Shown here one piece after another: positions 37,571 to 46,041 of a stretch of DNA of 64,000 nt. The position numbers and the translations under genes were made by a program. The stretch spans positions 1-64,000 of the forward strand of contig CAWAXG010000037.1 in assembly GCA_963785755.1 (NCBI GenBank), in the 5' to 3' direction. The notes under the pieces were generated by a model. That model searched no databases. It was not told the origin of the DNA and saw nothing but the letters and a program-made list of their open reading frames with translations. The DNA comes from JACCXG01 sp963785755. GTDB taxonomy: Bacteria; Acidobacteriota; Vicinamibacteria; Vicinamibacterales; 2-12-FULL-66-21. Numbering within the stretch: position 1 is the first letter of the stretch; every line of letters begins with the position of its first letter.

Positions 37571-38172
37571 AATACAACTTTCTAGTCGAGAGCTACGAAA
37601 CCGAGCGCGTGAAGGTGCTCAGCGTGTGGAGCGAGTTCAAAGACGAGGACCTTCCAGTGCGGCCGAGACAGGACGATCCGCGGGGACGCAGCGTGCGCGA
37701 GCAGATGGTGCATCAGTGCGTCAGCGAGGACACGTGGTTCCGGACCATGCTCGGCATCGACGTCGGCGCGCCGCCGCTGCCGCAGCCGGAGACGCGGCTC
37801 GAGTTCATCAAGCGGTACGCGCACGACAGCGGCAAGCGGCTGGAAGCTCTCAGCCGGACGGATGAACGCTGGTGGGAAGAAATGACGGCGTTCTTCGATG
37901 TGCAGCGGTCGAGAGCCTGGGTGATGACCCGCCGCCTGACGCACACGTCGCATCATCGCGGCCAGCAGATGGCGATGCTGCGCATGCTGGGACGCGATCT
38001 GCACAGCAACTACGGGCCGACGGCCGACACCGGCGGATTGATGCAGAGCCGCGCGCCGACGATCTACGCGTACGCGAGCCTGGACGCGCTGCTCGAAGGA
38101 GAAGAGCGCGGTGGCGCGAAATCGCCCCTGCCCGGCGCGGGCGGCCGCGCGGTGACCGAGCGGCCAGGGTAG
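37567..38172 (+). CDS. DinB-family putative metal-dependent protein
   Basis: 201 residues; ATG 37567 overlaps the stop of the propeller gene in ATGA. The DinB/YfiT four-helix bundle is indicated by REQMVHQCVSEDTWFRTML and LTHTSHHRGQQMAMLRMLGR, which supply the histidine triad that binds a metal. Family members are thiol-dependent transferases or hydrolases; the cofactor here is unknown. The last ~25 residues are Gly/Ala-rich and probably disordered. Confidence 0.87.
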   Translation: MKYNFLVESYETERVKVLSVWSEFKDEDLPVRPRQDDPRGRSVREQMVHQCVSEDTWFRTMLGIDVGAPPLPQPETRLEFIKRYAHDSGKRLEALSRTDERWWEEMTAFFDVQRSRAWVMTRRLTHTSHHRGQQMAMLRMLGRDLHSNYGPTADTGGLMQSRAPTIYAYASLDALLEGEERGGAKSPLPGAGGRAVTERPG

Positions 38173-38190
38173 ATCGTCGATCGCTGAACG

Positions 38191-40863
38191 CTACGGCTTG
38201 GGAGCCTCGATACCGGGCCGCCAGTTCACGACGACGGTGGCTGGCGGTGACGTCCGCTCCACGAACGTGTTGACCAGGAACCGGCCGTCGGGCGCGACGT
38301 CATAGAACGTTCCCACCCCCAGGCCGCCAAGGAACGCTGGCGGTTTGAAGAGCGGGATCGGCACGCCGGGCGCGAAGTCGGTGCCGGCAGCAACCGGCAC
38401 GGCCATGATCTGCCCGTCGGGCGCACGGTAGAACAGCTCGCGGCCGTCGCGACGCCATATGGGAAAGCCGCCGCCATTCGGGGATACCGACCATTTTCCG
38501 CCCGGCTGCGGAAAACGCGTGACATAGACGCTCGGCCTCCCGGACTCGTTCGAGACATACGCCATCCATCGCCCATCCGGCGAGATTCGAGCATGTCGTT
38601 CATCGAACTGGGTCTGGATGAACGGTGTCGGCTTGTGCTCCCCGACCATCGGAACCAGCCAGATATCGGCCCGCGTCTTGTCGTCCACGGTCACGTACGC
38701 GAGGAATCGACCATCCGGAGACCAACTCTGTGGAAAGGATTGGACGGTGTTCGGGAAGAGGCGTTCCGCCTCACCGGCTGCGCCAATCCGCTTCACGTAC
38801 AAGTTCGGCTGAGTATCGTGCGCTGCCGCTAACACGAAAGCGGTCGCGTCAGGCGACCAGACCGGCGTCGACTCGTAGATCGCGCCAAACGTCGCCCTGG
38901 TCGTGGTGCCTCGCGCCCGGTCGAGGAGCCAGATTCCAGGCGTCACATCGAATCGATCCACCGCCGCGTGTTGCCCATCGAGCGAGAGGGCGAGGTTCAT
39001 GTAGGCCGCCGGCGGTCCCAACGTTCCCGCCGCGGTGCCGTCACGTTGAAACCATGTCGGCTGGGTCACGGTTCGGCTGCCTGTCCAGGTGACCAGCGTC
39101 CCACTCGCGGATACGGCGAAGGCCGCGCTGGGGCCCAGCCTGTCGACTCCTTCCGCTACGCGCATCGGCTCCCCGATGAGATCGAAGCGCTTCAAGTCGA
39201 TCCGCTGGGCCATGAGGGTCGTGTCGCGCAGGAAAAAGAGGACGTCAGGTGAGCTGAAGCCAGGCATCAATGCGTCGAGCGACACACGCTTGGGTTCAGG
39301 GGAATCGAGCGAGGCCACGTAGAGGCCGCCCCTGTCGGCGCCGATAGTCATGAACACGAAGTGACGGCCGTCTGGCAGAAACACGGGTGACAGATGAGCA
39401 CTTTCACCACGGGCCTGGTCCAACGTCGTAACCGGCGCCGGCGTGCCTCTGTCTGCCGCCACCCGGAAGAGCGCGCTGCTGAATGAAGGCGCGAACACGA
39501 TCGTGCCGTCGCGATTCCACGCCCCGCCCCCGCCGAAGCGAGCATCGCAGATGATCACGGCGTCCCCACCCGACACCGGCACTCGTTTGAGGCTGTTCTG
39601 CGTGAAGAACCCGATGTTCAGACCATCGGGCGACCAGAACGCACCGAAGGCGCCGTCCGTTCCAGGGATCGGCCGTGACTCGACCGAATCGAGCGGGCGG
39701 AGCCAGAGCCTCCGTCTCTTGTCGGTGCCGAGCCGGTGAACACCAGGTGGCGCCCGTCGGGCGAGACGGCAAATGGCGGGGCTCCCATGCTCCACGTGAA
39801 GTTGGCGTCCTTCGGCGGCTCGAGGGAGAAACGGGCGGTCGGTGCGAGGATCGGCCGCGCGTTGCCGGAGGGGCGGAGGAGCAGGAGCGCCGGCCGGCAA
39901 GCACGAGCGCGCCGACGAGCGCCCACGCGAGAATCTCCCGGCCCCCGAACCGCGCGAGCGAGACGCGACTGCCGGGACGGCGGTCCCGGCCGACGTCGTC
40001 AATTGGGAAAAGTGGTCGCGTGCCGCAGCCAGATCCCGTGCGAGATCGCGCGTGGACCCGTACCTGTCTGAAGGGGCCTTCGCGAGACACCGATCGACGA
40101 TCCACTGAACCGGCGCGGGGACCGACGGGTTGAGCTCGGCGACTGACGGCGGATCCTCACGAATGATGGCCGACAGCGTTTCAACCGCGGTCGGCCGCGT
40201 GAACGCGCGTTGTCCGGTGAGCATCTCGTAGAGCACGAGACCGAACGAAAACAGATCGGAGCGGCTGTCGGCCACGCCGCCGCTCGCCTGCTCGGGGGAC
40301 ATGTAGCCGATCGTCCCCATCGCGATGCCGGGCCGGGTGCCCTGGTTGGTCCTGGTCTGCAGGGCCGCGCCCGATTCGGCATCGCCGGCGAGCTTCGCCA
40401 GGCCGAAGTCGAGAATCTTGGCGAACCCGTCGTGCGAGACCATCAGGTTTTCCGGCTTGAGATCCCGGTGAACGATCCCGGCTTCGTGGGCCTTCGCGAG
40501 CCCGTCGGCGATCGGGGCGGCAACCTGCAGAACTCGCCGCGGCGGCATCGGCTCGGTCTCCAGAATCTGTCGCAGCGTCCTGCCGTCGACCAGCTCCATG
40601 CTGATGTAGGGCTGCGATTCGACCTGGCCGAGATCGTAGATGGCGACAATGGCGGGATGATTCAGTCCGGAGGCGGCGCGTGCTTCGAGCTCGAAGCGTC
40701 GCAGGCGGTCGGGGTCGTTCGCCACGTCTGCCGGCAGCAGCTTCAGCGCCACGTCGCGATCGAGCTTGGTATCTCTGGCGCGGTACACCTCACCCATGCC
40801 GCCGGCCCCGAGGGCCGAGTGGATCTCATACGGTCCGAAGCGGACGCCGGGGGTGAGAGCCAA
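38191..40863 (-). CDS. Ser/Thr kinase with C-terminal PD40 propeller; hidden frame breaks
   Basis: 890 residues from TTG 40863. Kinase about 12-270: GAGGMGEV, K41, D134 in HRDLKPEN, D152 in DFG. Residues ~400-885 are a TolB/PD40 propeller (FWSPDGLNIGFF, HLSPVFLPDGRHFVFM, SWSPDGRFLAYV, RISPDGRWMAYVS). The frame is open throughout, but codons for about residues 300-385 read as low-complexity Arg/Ala/Pro. In the other two frames of the same DNA the expected parts appear: ILAWALVGALVLAG (membrane helix, near 39930) and RFSLEPPKDANFTWSMGAPP with FAVSPDGRHLVFTG (39740-39840). So three frame changes (near 39970, 39890, 39710) sum to zero. TATAAT lies 14 bases before the start. Confidence 0.85.
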   Translation of the reverse strand: MALTPGVRFGPYEIHSALGAGGMGEVYRARDTKLDRDVALKLLPADVANDPDRLRRFELEARAASGLNHPAIVAIYDLGQVESQPYISMELVDGRTLRQILETEPMPPRRVLQVAAPIADGLAKAHEAGIVHRDLKPENLMVSHDGFAKILDFGLAKLAGDAESGAALQTRTNQGTRPGIAMGTIGYMSPEQASGGVADSRSDLFSFGLVLYEMLTGQRAFTRPTAVETLSAIIREDPPSVAELNPSVPAPVQWIVDRCLAKAPSDRYGSTRDLARDLAAARDHFSQLTTSAGTAVPAVASRSRGSGAGRFSRGRSSARSCLPAGAPAPPPLRQRAADPRTDRPFLPRAAEGRQLHVEHGSPAICRLARRAPPGVHRLGTDKRRRLWLRPLDSVESRPIPGTDGAFGAFWSPDGLNIGFFTQNSLKRVPVSGGDAVIICDARFGGGGAWNRDGTIVFAPSFSSALFRVAADRGTPAPVTTLDQARGESAHLSPVFLPDGRHFVFMTIGADRGGLYVASLDSPEPKRVSLDALMPGFSSPDVLFFLRDTTLMAQRIDLKRFDLIGEPMRVAEGVDRLGPSAAFAVSASGTLVTWTGSRTVTQPTWFQRDGTAAGTLGPPAAYMNLALSLDGQHAAVDRFDVTPGIWLLDRARGTTTRATFGAIYESTPVWSPDATAFVLAAAHDTQPNLYVKRIGAAGEAERLFPNTVQSFPQSWSPDGRFLAYVTVDDKTRADIWLVPMVGEHKPTPFIQTQFDERHARISPDGRWMAYVSNESGRPSVYVTRFPQPGGKWSVSPNGGGFPIWRRDGRELFYRAPDGQIMAVPVAAGTDFAPGVPIPLFKPPAFLGGLGVGTFYDVAPDGRFLVNTFVERTSPPATVVVNWRPGIEAPKP

Positions 40864-40877
40864 CAGATTCGCGGTGG

Positions 40878-40883
40878 ATTATA
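40878..40883 (-). promoter_or_regulatory. TATAAT -10 box of the PD40 kinase
   Basis: Minus strand reads CATATAAT, ending 14 bases before the TTG start at 40863, so the leader would be only about seven bases. The same CATATAAT word precedes the kinase at 51308 and its remnant at 52724. Confidence 0.5.
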
Positions 40884-40957
40884 TGCGCCGGCGCGCACGC
40901 AATGCGCCATCAACCGAGCCGGACCAGGGAGGTCTGCTCAGAAAACACGAATTGCGC

Positions 40958-40980
40958 CCCGCGACCCGCGCGGGTTTTTT
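40958..40980 (+). terminator. Intrinsic terminator
   Basis: CCCGCG, loop ACCCG, CGCGGG, then six T. Six-base GC stem. It points along the plus strand, upstream of the M48 protease, but no plus-strand gene precedes it; either it ends a short transcript from 40885-40957 or it insulates the protease gene. Confidence 0.6.
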
Positions 40981-41070
40981 GCTGATCGATCTGCAAGGTC
41001 CGTTTTACGATCCATGCCCAGCGGGCCCTGCTGGCCTCGCTGCTCACGCACTTCAGTTGGTAGACCAGTC

Positions 41071-42492
41071 ATGGCGACAAGAACCCGATCCACGCGGTCA
41101 ACCGCTCTCTTGGTTGTTTTTTCGGTGTCCGTGACCAGCCTCGTCGCGCAGACCGAAGTGAAGCTGCCGAAGAACCGCTACACGCCACAACAGGACGTGG
41201 AGCTCGGCCGTGAAGCCGCGGCTGAAATCCGCAAGCAATATCCCGTCATCGAGGACCAGCGGATTACGCGTTATCTCTCCAGACTCGGCGATCAGCTGGT
41301 CGCGGCGGCGCCGCCCGATCTCAAGCAGCCCGTCTACGAGTACTCGTTCACGCCGGTGAACCTGAAAGAGATCAATGCGTTCGCGCTGCCCGGCGGGCCG
41401 ATGTTCGTGCACCGCGGCATGTTCGACGCCGCGGCCGCCGAGGCGGAGGTCGTCGGGGTCATGGCGCACGAGCTCTCGCACGTGCTGCTGCGCCATGGGA
41501 CGGCCAATGCGTCGAAAGCGCAGAATCCCTGGCTGCAGCTCGGTCAGCTCGCGGGCGCGATCGGCGGCGCCGCCGTCGGCGGCAGGGCCGGAGCGGCCAT
41601 CGCCCAGGGCAGCCAGTTCGGGCTGGGCACGCTGCTGCTGCGATACAGCCGCGACTTCGAGAAGCAGGCGGATCTCCTGGGCGCGCAGATCATGGCGCGG
41701 GCCGGCTACGACCCGCGGGCGCTCGCCCGGATGTTCGAAACGATCGCGCGTGAGTCCGCCGCGAGCGGCAGCAGCGGCCCGCAGTGGATGAGCAGTCATC
41801 CGGATCCCGGGAACCGGACGCTCTACATCACCAAGGAAGCGGAGATGCTGACGATCGTGCGCGCCGCCGACGATCGCGAGTTCGCGCCGATCAAGACCGC
41901 GTTCGCCGGGCTGCCGCCGGCGAAGTCGATAGGGGATCTGGCTCGCGCGAAGGGCGGCGCGGGCGGCGAGACGAGCAGCTCCGTCGGCACGCCCGGGCAA
42001 CCGGTGCCGCGACCGTCGTCGCAGTACCGGACCGTCAGCGGCGGCGGCGTCTTTCAAGCGGCCGTGCCATCCAACTGGACGAGCCTGTCATCGAACAGCG
42101 CGATCAAAGTGGTGCCGGAGAATGGCTACGGTCAACTCGAGGGACAGACGGTCTTCAGCCACGGCGTCGAGTTCGGGATCGCGAAGGCGGGATCGCGCGA
42201 TCTGCGCGAAGCGACGAACGCCTGGCTGAACGCGGTCGCGCGGAACAACCCCGATCTGCGTCTCGACGGGACGCAGCAGGTGGTTCGGATCTCACAGCGA
42301 TCGGCGATCGCCTCGCCGCTCGTCAATCCGTCGCCGCTCGGCGGCCGCGAGCGCATCACCGTCTACACGACGTTCCTGGTCGATGGCAGCCTGTTCTATT
42401 TCCTGACGATCGTGCCGGAGAACGAGGCCGCGGATTTTCAGGAGACGTTCCAGCGTGTCGCGGAGTCGATCAGGTTGACGGAGGCGCGGTGA
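41071..42492 (+). CDS. M48-family metalloprotease
   Basis: 473 residues from ATG 41071; the same frame is open further upstream but across the kinase promoter and terminator, so longer starts are rejected. Signal peptide TALLVVFSVSVTSLVAQ. Zinc motif HELSH at 133-137 (HExxH), and the third ligand probably in SRDFEKQADLLGAQIM. TPVNLKEINAFALPGGPMFV is the usual segment before the motif. Acts in the periplasm, like BepA/YggG proteins that process or fold outer-membrane proteins. The last ~150 residues (VFQAAVPSNWTSLSSNSAIK ...) form a separate domain of unknown role that resembles lipoprotein-type C-terminal extensions. Confidence 0.88.
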   Translation: MATRTRSTRSTALLVVFSVSVTSLVAQTEVKLPKNRYTPQQDVELGREAAAEIRKQYPVIEDQRITRYLSRLGDQLVAAAPPDLKQPVYEYSFTPVNLKEINAFALPGGPMFVHRGMFDAAAAEAEVVGVMAHELSHVLLRHGTANASKAQNPWLQLGQLAGAIGGAAVGGRAGAAIAQGSQFGLGTLLLRYSRDFEKQADLLGAQIMARAGYDPRALARMFETIARESAASGSSGPQWMSSHPDPGNRTLYITKEAEMLTIVRAADDREFAPIKTAFAGLPPAKSIGDLARAKGGAGGETSSSVGTPGQPVPRPSSQYRTVSGGGVFQAAVPSNWTSLSSNSAIKVVPENGYGQLEGQTVFSHGVEFGIAKAGSRDLREATNAWLNAVARNNPDLRLDGTQQVVRISQRSAIASPLVNPSPLGGRERITVYTTFLVDGSLFYFLTIVPENEAADFQETFQRVAESIRLTEAR

Positions 42493-42526
42493 GCACTGCG
42501 ATGACGGTTGCTAAAACCGCGCACTG

Positions 42527-42715
42527 ACAACTCCCAACTTCCAACCTCCAACTTCCAAGGAGCTCAGAGCCGACCGACTGAGAACGATTTGGGAGTTGCC
42601 CGCCGCCGCTCGTCGGCTTGGTCGCACGCGACGAGCTCTGGCGAGGCCTCGCCGTAGCGCGCCGTCGATCCGCGCGCGCGGAGGCGGGGAGGTTGGGAAT
42701 TGGAAGTTGACACCG
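42527..42715. repeat. Composite repeat between protease and esterase genes
   Basis: Starts CAACTCCCAACTTCCAACC plus CTCCAACTTCCAAGG (42528-42561), contains TTTGGGAGTTGCC (42588) and the GAGGCCTCGCCGTAGCGCG block (42643-42698; also at 19010), and ends GGGAATTGGAAGTTGACACC. The outer words are inverted copies of each other. It fills the 230-base gap 42493-42722; no gene is present. Confidence 0.65.
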
Positions 42716-42722
42716 CTCGAAT

Positions 42723-44720
42723 TCACCGCAGGCACGCCTCGACCGACGCGCACGCCTTGACGGCGCGCAGGCGATCGGGCACTTCGCCGTGGACTCGAAC
42801 CCGGTCCGACAGCAGCGCGGCGGTCTGCGCGATGTCGGTATAGCGCAGCACTCCGAGATAGTGCGGCCCGTGAATGTGGGAGGCAGGCGGCGATTGCAGA
42901 ACCACGCGCGCCACGCGGCCGTCCAGGAGCGCGGCATACATTCCGTTCACGCCGTCCTCGCCCTTGCCGAGGACGGTGATCGCGCCGGCATCTACGGTGG
43001 GCAGGGATCGCAAGAGCTCGAGCGACCGCACTATCTCGTACACCTGCATCGACTCGAGCGTCGTGCCCGCGACCATCGCCTGCCGCTTCATGTGATGCAG
43101 CAGGTCGTCGTCGCTGAAGCTGCGCAGGTTCTGCTCGAGGGCCCTGCTGCCGCGATCGAGCGTCTCCACAATCAGCACCGCGCGGTTGCCCCACTGGTTC
43201 CGCTCCAGCGGCTGTTCGTTGCCCCACACCGGGATCCCCTTCCGGTGATCCACGAGCAGAACTGCGGGCAGCCTGCCGTCGTTGGCCGCGTTTGCGGGAA
43301 GCGAATAGGTTCCTCTGGCACGAAGGCCGTCGAACGACGTGAAGCTGACCGTCCGGATCCGCCGGCCCTGGACGATCGATTCCTGGCCCCACTCAGGGCG
43401 GAGCGGTGCAGGCTGGCCGGGGTAATAGCGGAAGACTTCAGCGCTCAGCGTACGTTTCAACTCATCGGCGGTGCGCGGCGCCTGCGCCGCAGGGGCCGCG
43501 CCTGACGCCAGCTGCGTGGAAAAGAGCTCTTCGTCGATACGGGTCAGGCGCTCGTCAATCGGCAGACCGTTGCGGAAGCAGATCAACTGCTCCGGAGGTG
43601 GCTCGTCGATCGGGCCTTCAACCGTCACGGGTTCGCGCCGGCCGAGGAACTCCCGCAGGAAGAAGGAGTAGACGGGCAGCCTGATGGCTTCGGTATCCGA
43701 ATGGGCTCCGGGCGTGACCGCGGTCTCGAGGGTGTCGGGCCGCTTGTAGAGGCGGTAGATCTCCCGGATCTTGTCGACCATCTCGGTGAACGCATCCATC
43801 GGAAAGCCGCGGTCGGCGTCCGCGTTCACCAGCAGCTGCCGCCGCGGCGCGATCATGGCGCCGATCTCCGAGTAGAGCAGGCCGTAGCTGTTGACCGGAT
43901 ACTGGCAGTCGCAGTGAGCCATCGACAGCCGCTGCTTGATCCAGCCCGTGGTCGACAGCGTTCCCGAGACCGGCGCCGAGGCGACGATCCGATCGTCGAG
44001 GGCCGCCAGAAAGAACGTCGTCATGCCGCCGCCCGATCGTCCGGTCGCGCCGATGCGGCGGCGATCGAGATCGGGCCTCGCGGCCAGGTAGTCGATCGCC
44101 CGGCGCGCGTTCAGCAACTCGACGGCGAGCGGGGAGAAGCCGCGGCTGTACCAATGAAACCAGGCGTTGGAATACACGCCGTGATGGGTGAACTCGATCT
44201 CGCCCATCTCGATGTTGTCCATCACCAGGGTCGCGATCCCGTTCGCGGCGAACCACGCGCCGTGCCGCCGATACACGCTCTTGCTCGCATGACCGCACTG
44301 GTAGAGCACGACCGGAAACGGCCCCGGGCCGGTGCGTGGCAGGTAGAGGTTTGCCGTCAGGTACACGCCGGGAACGGTCTCGAGCACGAGGTTCTCGACC
44401 GTGTATCGCGGATGCTCCTGGCGGTGAGTCACCGTGGCCCGCGGCGGAGCGTCGGGCCAGCGCATGTCGTGCCAGAGCATCTTCGCGAGCGCGGCGCGGG
44501 TCTTCTGCCTGCGCTCCTCCCACTGCGCGACCGTGGTGATGTCCTTGAAGAGCTGCTCGTGCCGGCGGCCGATCGCCGACTCGAAGTGGGCCTGCAGCGA
44601 CTCGAGCTCCTTGTTCGGCGGAGGGACCTTGTTCTGCGCGGCCGGTCCCGGCGCCGCGGCCAGCACGCACAGCGCGGCTGCCACCCAGCGGAGAGAAATC
44701 GTCATCGGCTCACGTCCCAT
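42723..44720 (-). CDS. Two-domain alpha/beta hydrolase (acetylxylan-esterase-like), exported
   Basis: 665 residues; ATG 44720 follows AGGAG by seven bases. Signal peptide LRWVAAALCVLAAAPGPAAQ. First hydrolase domain: FPVVLYQCGHASKSVYRRHG, S229 in GRSGGG, D in NADADRGFPMDAF, H in TPGAHSDTEA. The order and spacing match acetylxylan esterase or glucuronoyl-esterase-type enzymes acting on plant polysaccharide. A second, shorter domain (PAVLLVDHRKGIPVWGNEQP ... ITVLGKGEDGVNGMYAALLD) also looks hydrolase-like, but in GKGED the nucleophile position has no serine, so it is probably inactive. Stands alone on this strand. Confidence 0.8.
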   Translation of the reverse strand: MGREPMTISLRWVAAALCVLAAAPGPAAQNKVPPPNKELESLQAHFESAIGRRHEQLFKDITTVAQWEERRQKTRAALAKMLWHDMRWPDAPPRATVTHRQEHPRYTVENLVLETVPGVYLTANLYLPRTGPGPFPVVLYQCGHASKSVYRRHGAWFAANGIATLVMDNIEMGEIEFTHHGVYSNAWFHWYSRGFSPLAVELLNARRAIDYLAARPDLDRRRIGATGRSGGGMTTFFLAALDDRIVASAPVSGTLSTTGWIKQRLSMAHCDCQYPVNSYGLLYSEIGAMIAPRRQLLVNADADRGFPMDAFTEMVDKIREIYRLYKRPDTLETAVTPGAHSDTEAIRLPVYSFFLREFLGRREPVTVEGPIDEPPPEQLICFRNGLPIDERLTRIDEELFSTQLASGAAPAAQAPRTADELKRTLSAEVFRYYPGQPAPLRPEWGQESIVQGRRIRTVSFTSFDGLRARGTYSLPANAANDGRLPAVLLVDHRKGIPVWGNEQPLERNQWGNRAVLIVETLDRGSRALEQNLRSFSDDDLLHHMKRQAMVAGTTLESMQVYEIVRSLELLRSLPTVDAGAITVLGKGEDGVNGMYAALLDGRVARVVLQSPPASHIHGPHYLGVLRYTDIAQTAALLSDRVRVHGEVPDRLRAVKACASVEACLR

Positions 44721-44733
44721 GTGTTGGCTCCTT

Positions 44734-44755
44734 TACTCCCGTCCTCCCTGTTAAT
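44734..44755 (+). repeat. Dispersed ACTCCCGTCCTCCCTGTT repeat
   Basis: Exact copy of the word, followed by an inverted partial copy (CGACAGGAGGAACGG, 44765). Lies in the upstream gap of the esterase. Confidence 0.65.
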
Positions 44756-44823
44756 CGAGTTCGCTCGACAGGAGGAACGGAGCAAGGGACATCCTCAAAC
44801 CGATGCACACTGCCTGAAGCCGA

Positions 44824-45927
44824 TCATTTCCCACTCAGATAGAGCACGTTCGGCGCGCCCGATCTGGCCAGGGCGATGTCGGGGAACTTGTCTCCATTGA
44901 TGTCGCCAATCGCGAAGCCGTAGGCGGCGCCCTGCTGCTCACCAAATGGCACCTGCGTGAACTGACGGCCGGTTCCGTCGTTGAAGAAGATCGTGTGAGG
45001 ACCTGATGTGTAGCCCAGGACGATGTCGGGCGAGCCGTCGTTGTTCAGGTCGCCGGCGGCGATGGCGTACGGCGTTTTCGTCTTGTCGGCGACCTGGTAT
45101 CCGGGCGTCAGACGGCCCTTTCCATCGTTCTGATACAGGACCATCGACCTGGCCCGCTCGTCGCCGACGACGAGATCGACGGCGCCGTCGCGGTTGAAGT
45201 CCGCGGCCGCGCCGACGCGCGCGGCGGCATCCGGCGGACCGAACGGTGCGGTTCGTGAGAACCCCGCCTGTCCGTCGTTGAAATAGATGCGGCTCTGCCC
45301 GCCGTCGCGGCTGGGCACGGCGAGATCGATGAAACCATCTTTGTCGAAATCGGCCGGGACGATGCTCGTGGCGGATTCAGCGGGGATGCTGATGCACGCC
45401 GCCGCGATCCGGCCGCCGCCCTCGTTCAGGCACACGAAGCTCGGCCCTGGCCGGTTGGCCGCGATGACGTCAATCCTGCGGTCGCCGTTCAGGTCGGCGA
45501 CGGCCGCGTTTCTCGTGGACCATTCAGGCACGCCCCAGGTGCCGGCGACCGCGAACTGACCCTTGCCGTTGTTCAGGTAGACGAGCTTCTTGTCGGGCGT
45601 GTCGTTGCTCGTCACCACGTCCAGATCCCCGTCGCCATCGAGGTCCGCGAGCGCCGCGGTGTAGGTTCGATCCGCGGTGGGCCCGAGGTCCGACGCGGCG
45701 AAGCCTCCCTTGCCGTTGTTCAGCAGCACGCGATCGAGTAGCGGCGTGTGCCGGCCCTTCGCGAGCACGAGGTCCAGATCCCCGTCCGCGTCGAGATCTC
45801 CCACGCTCACGTTGGCGGAATCCTCGGACGTGGTCTCGAGGTTCACGGCGGTGTTGAAGCTGCGCGGCGGCCCCGCCATGGCGACGACGCCGACGACCAG
45901 AACGAGCCAGTGAATCATTCGCGGCAT
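44824..45927 (-). CDS. FG-GAP/VCBS-repeat protein, exported
   Basis: 367 residues from ATG 45927, which follows AGAGGAAG and starts a signal peptide (MIHWLVLVVGVVAMAGP). The body has about seven repeats with the calcium-binding-like D-x-D-x-D-G motif: VGDLDADGDLDLVLAKG, LADLDGDGDLDVVTSND, VADLNGDRRIDVIAANR, ADFDKDGFIDLAVPS, ADFNRDGAVDLVVGDE, AGDLNNDGSPDIVLGY, IGDINGDKFPDIALAR. This makes a seven-bladed integrin-like propeller, likely a secreted or surface binding protein. Ligand unknown. Confidence 0.9.
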   Translation of the reverse strand: MPRMIHWLVLVVGVVAMAGPPRSFNTAVNLETTSEDSANVSVGDLDADGDLDLVLAKGRHTPLLDRVLLNNGKGGFAASDLGPTADRTYTAALADLDGDGDLDVVTSNDTPDKKLVYLNNGKGQFAVAGTWGVPEWSTRNAAVADLNGDRRIDVIAANRPGPSFVCLNEGGGRIAAACISIPAESATSIVPADFDKDGFIDLAVPSRDGGQSRIYFNDGQAGFSRTAPFGPPDAAARVGAAADFNRDGAVDLVVGDERARSMVLYQNDGKGRLTPGYQVADKTKTPYAIAAGDLNNDGSPDIVLGYTSGPHTIFFNDGTGRQFTQVPFGEQQGAAYGFAIGDINGDKFPDIALARSGAPNVLYLSGK

Positions 45928-45948
45928 GGCGGGCTTCCTCTCAATCGA

Positions 45949-46011
45949 GGGATCGGGGATCAAGAGACGCAGAGCCTCGAATTATCCCCGGATTCCTTGA
46001 TCCCCGATCCC
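45949..46011. repeat. 16-bp inverted repeat with 31-base loop
   Basis: Left arm GGGATCGGGGATCAAG (45949-45964), right arm CTTGATCCCCGATCCC (45996-46011), exact complements. It lies in the 114-base gap between the FG-GAP gene and the SDR gene, downstream of the SDR stop; it could act as a transcript-end hairpin although no T-run follows. Confidence 0.75.
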
Positions 46012-46041
46012 CGATCACGACGAGATCGTACTCGAAGCGAC

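Noticed and set aside
40210..41070. Long N-terminal extension of the M48 protease
   Set aside because: It would overlap the divergent kinase gene, its promoter and an intrinsic terminator, and would bury the signal peptide.
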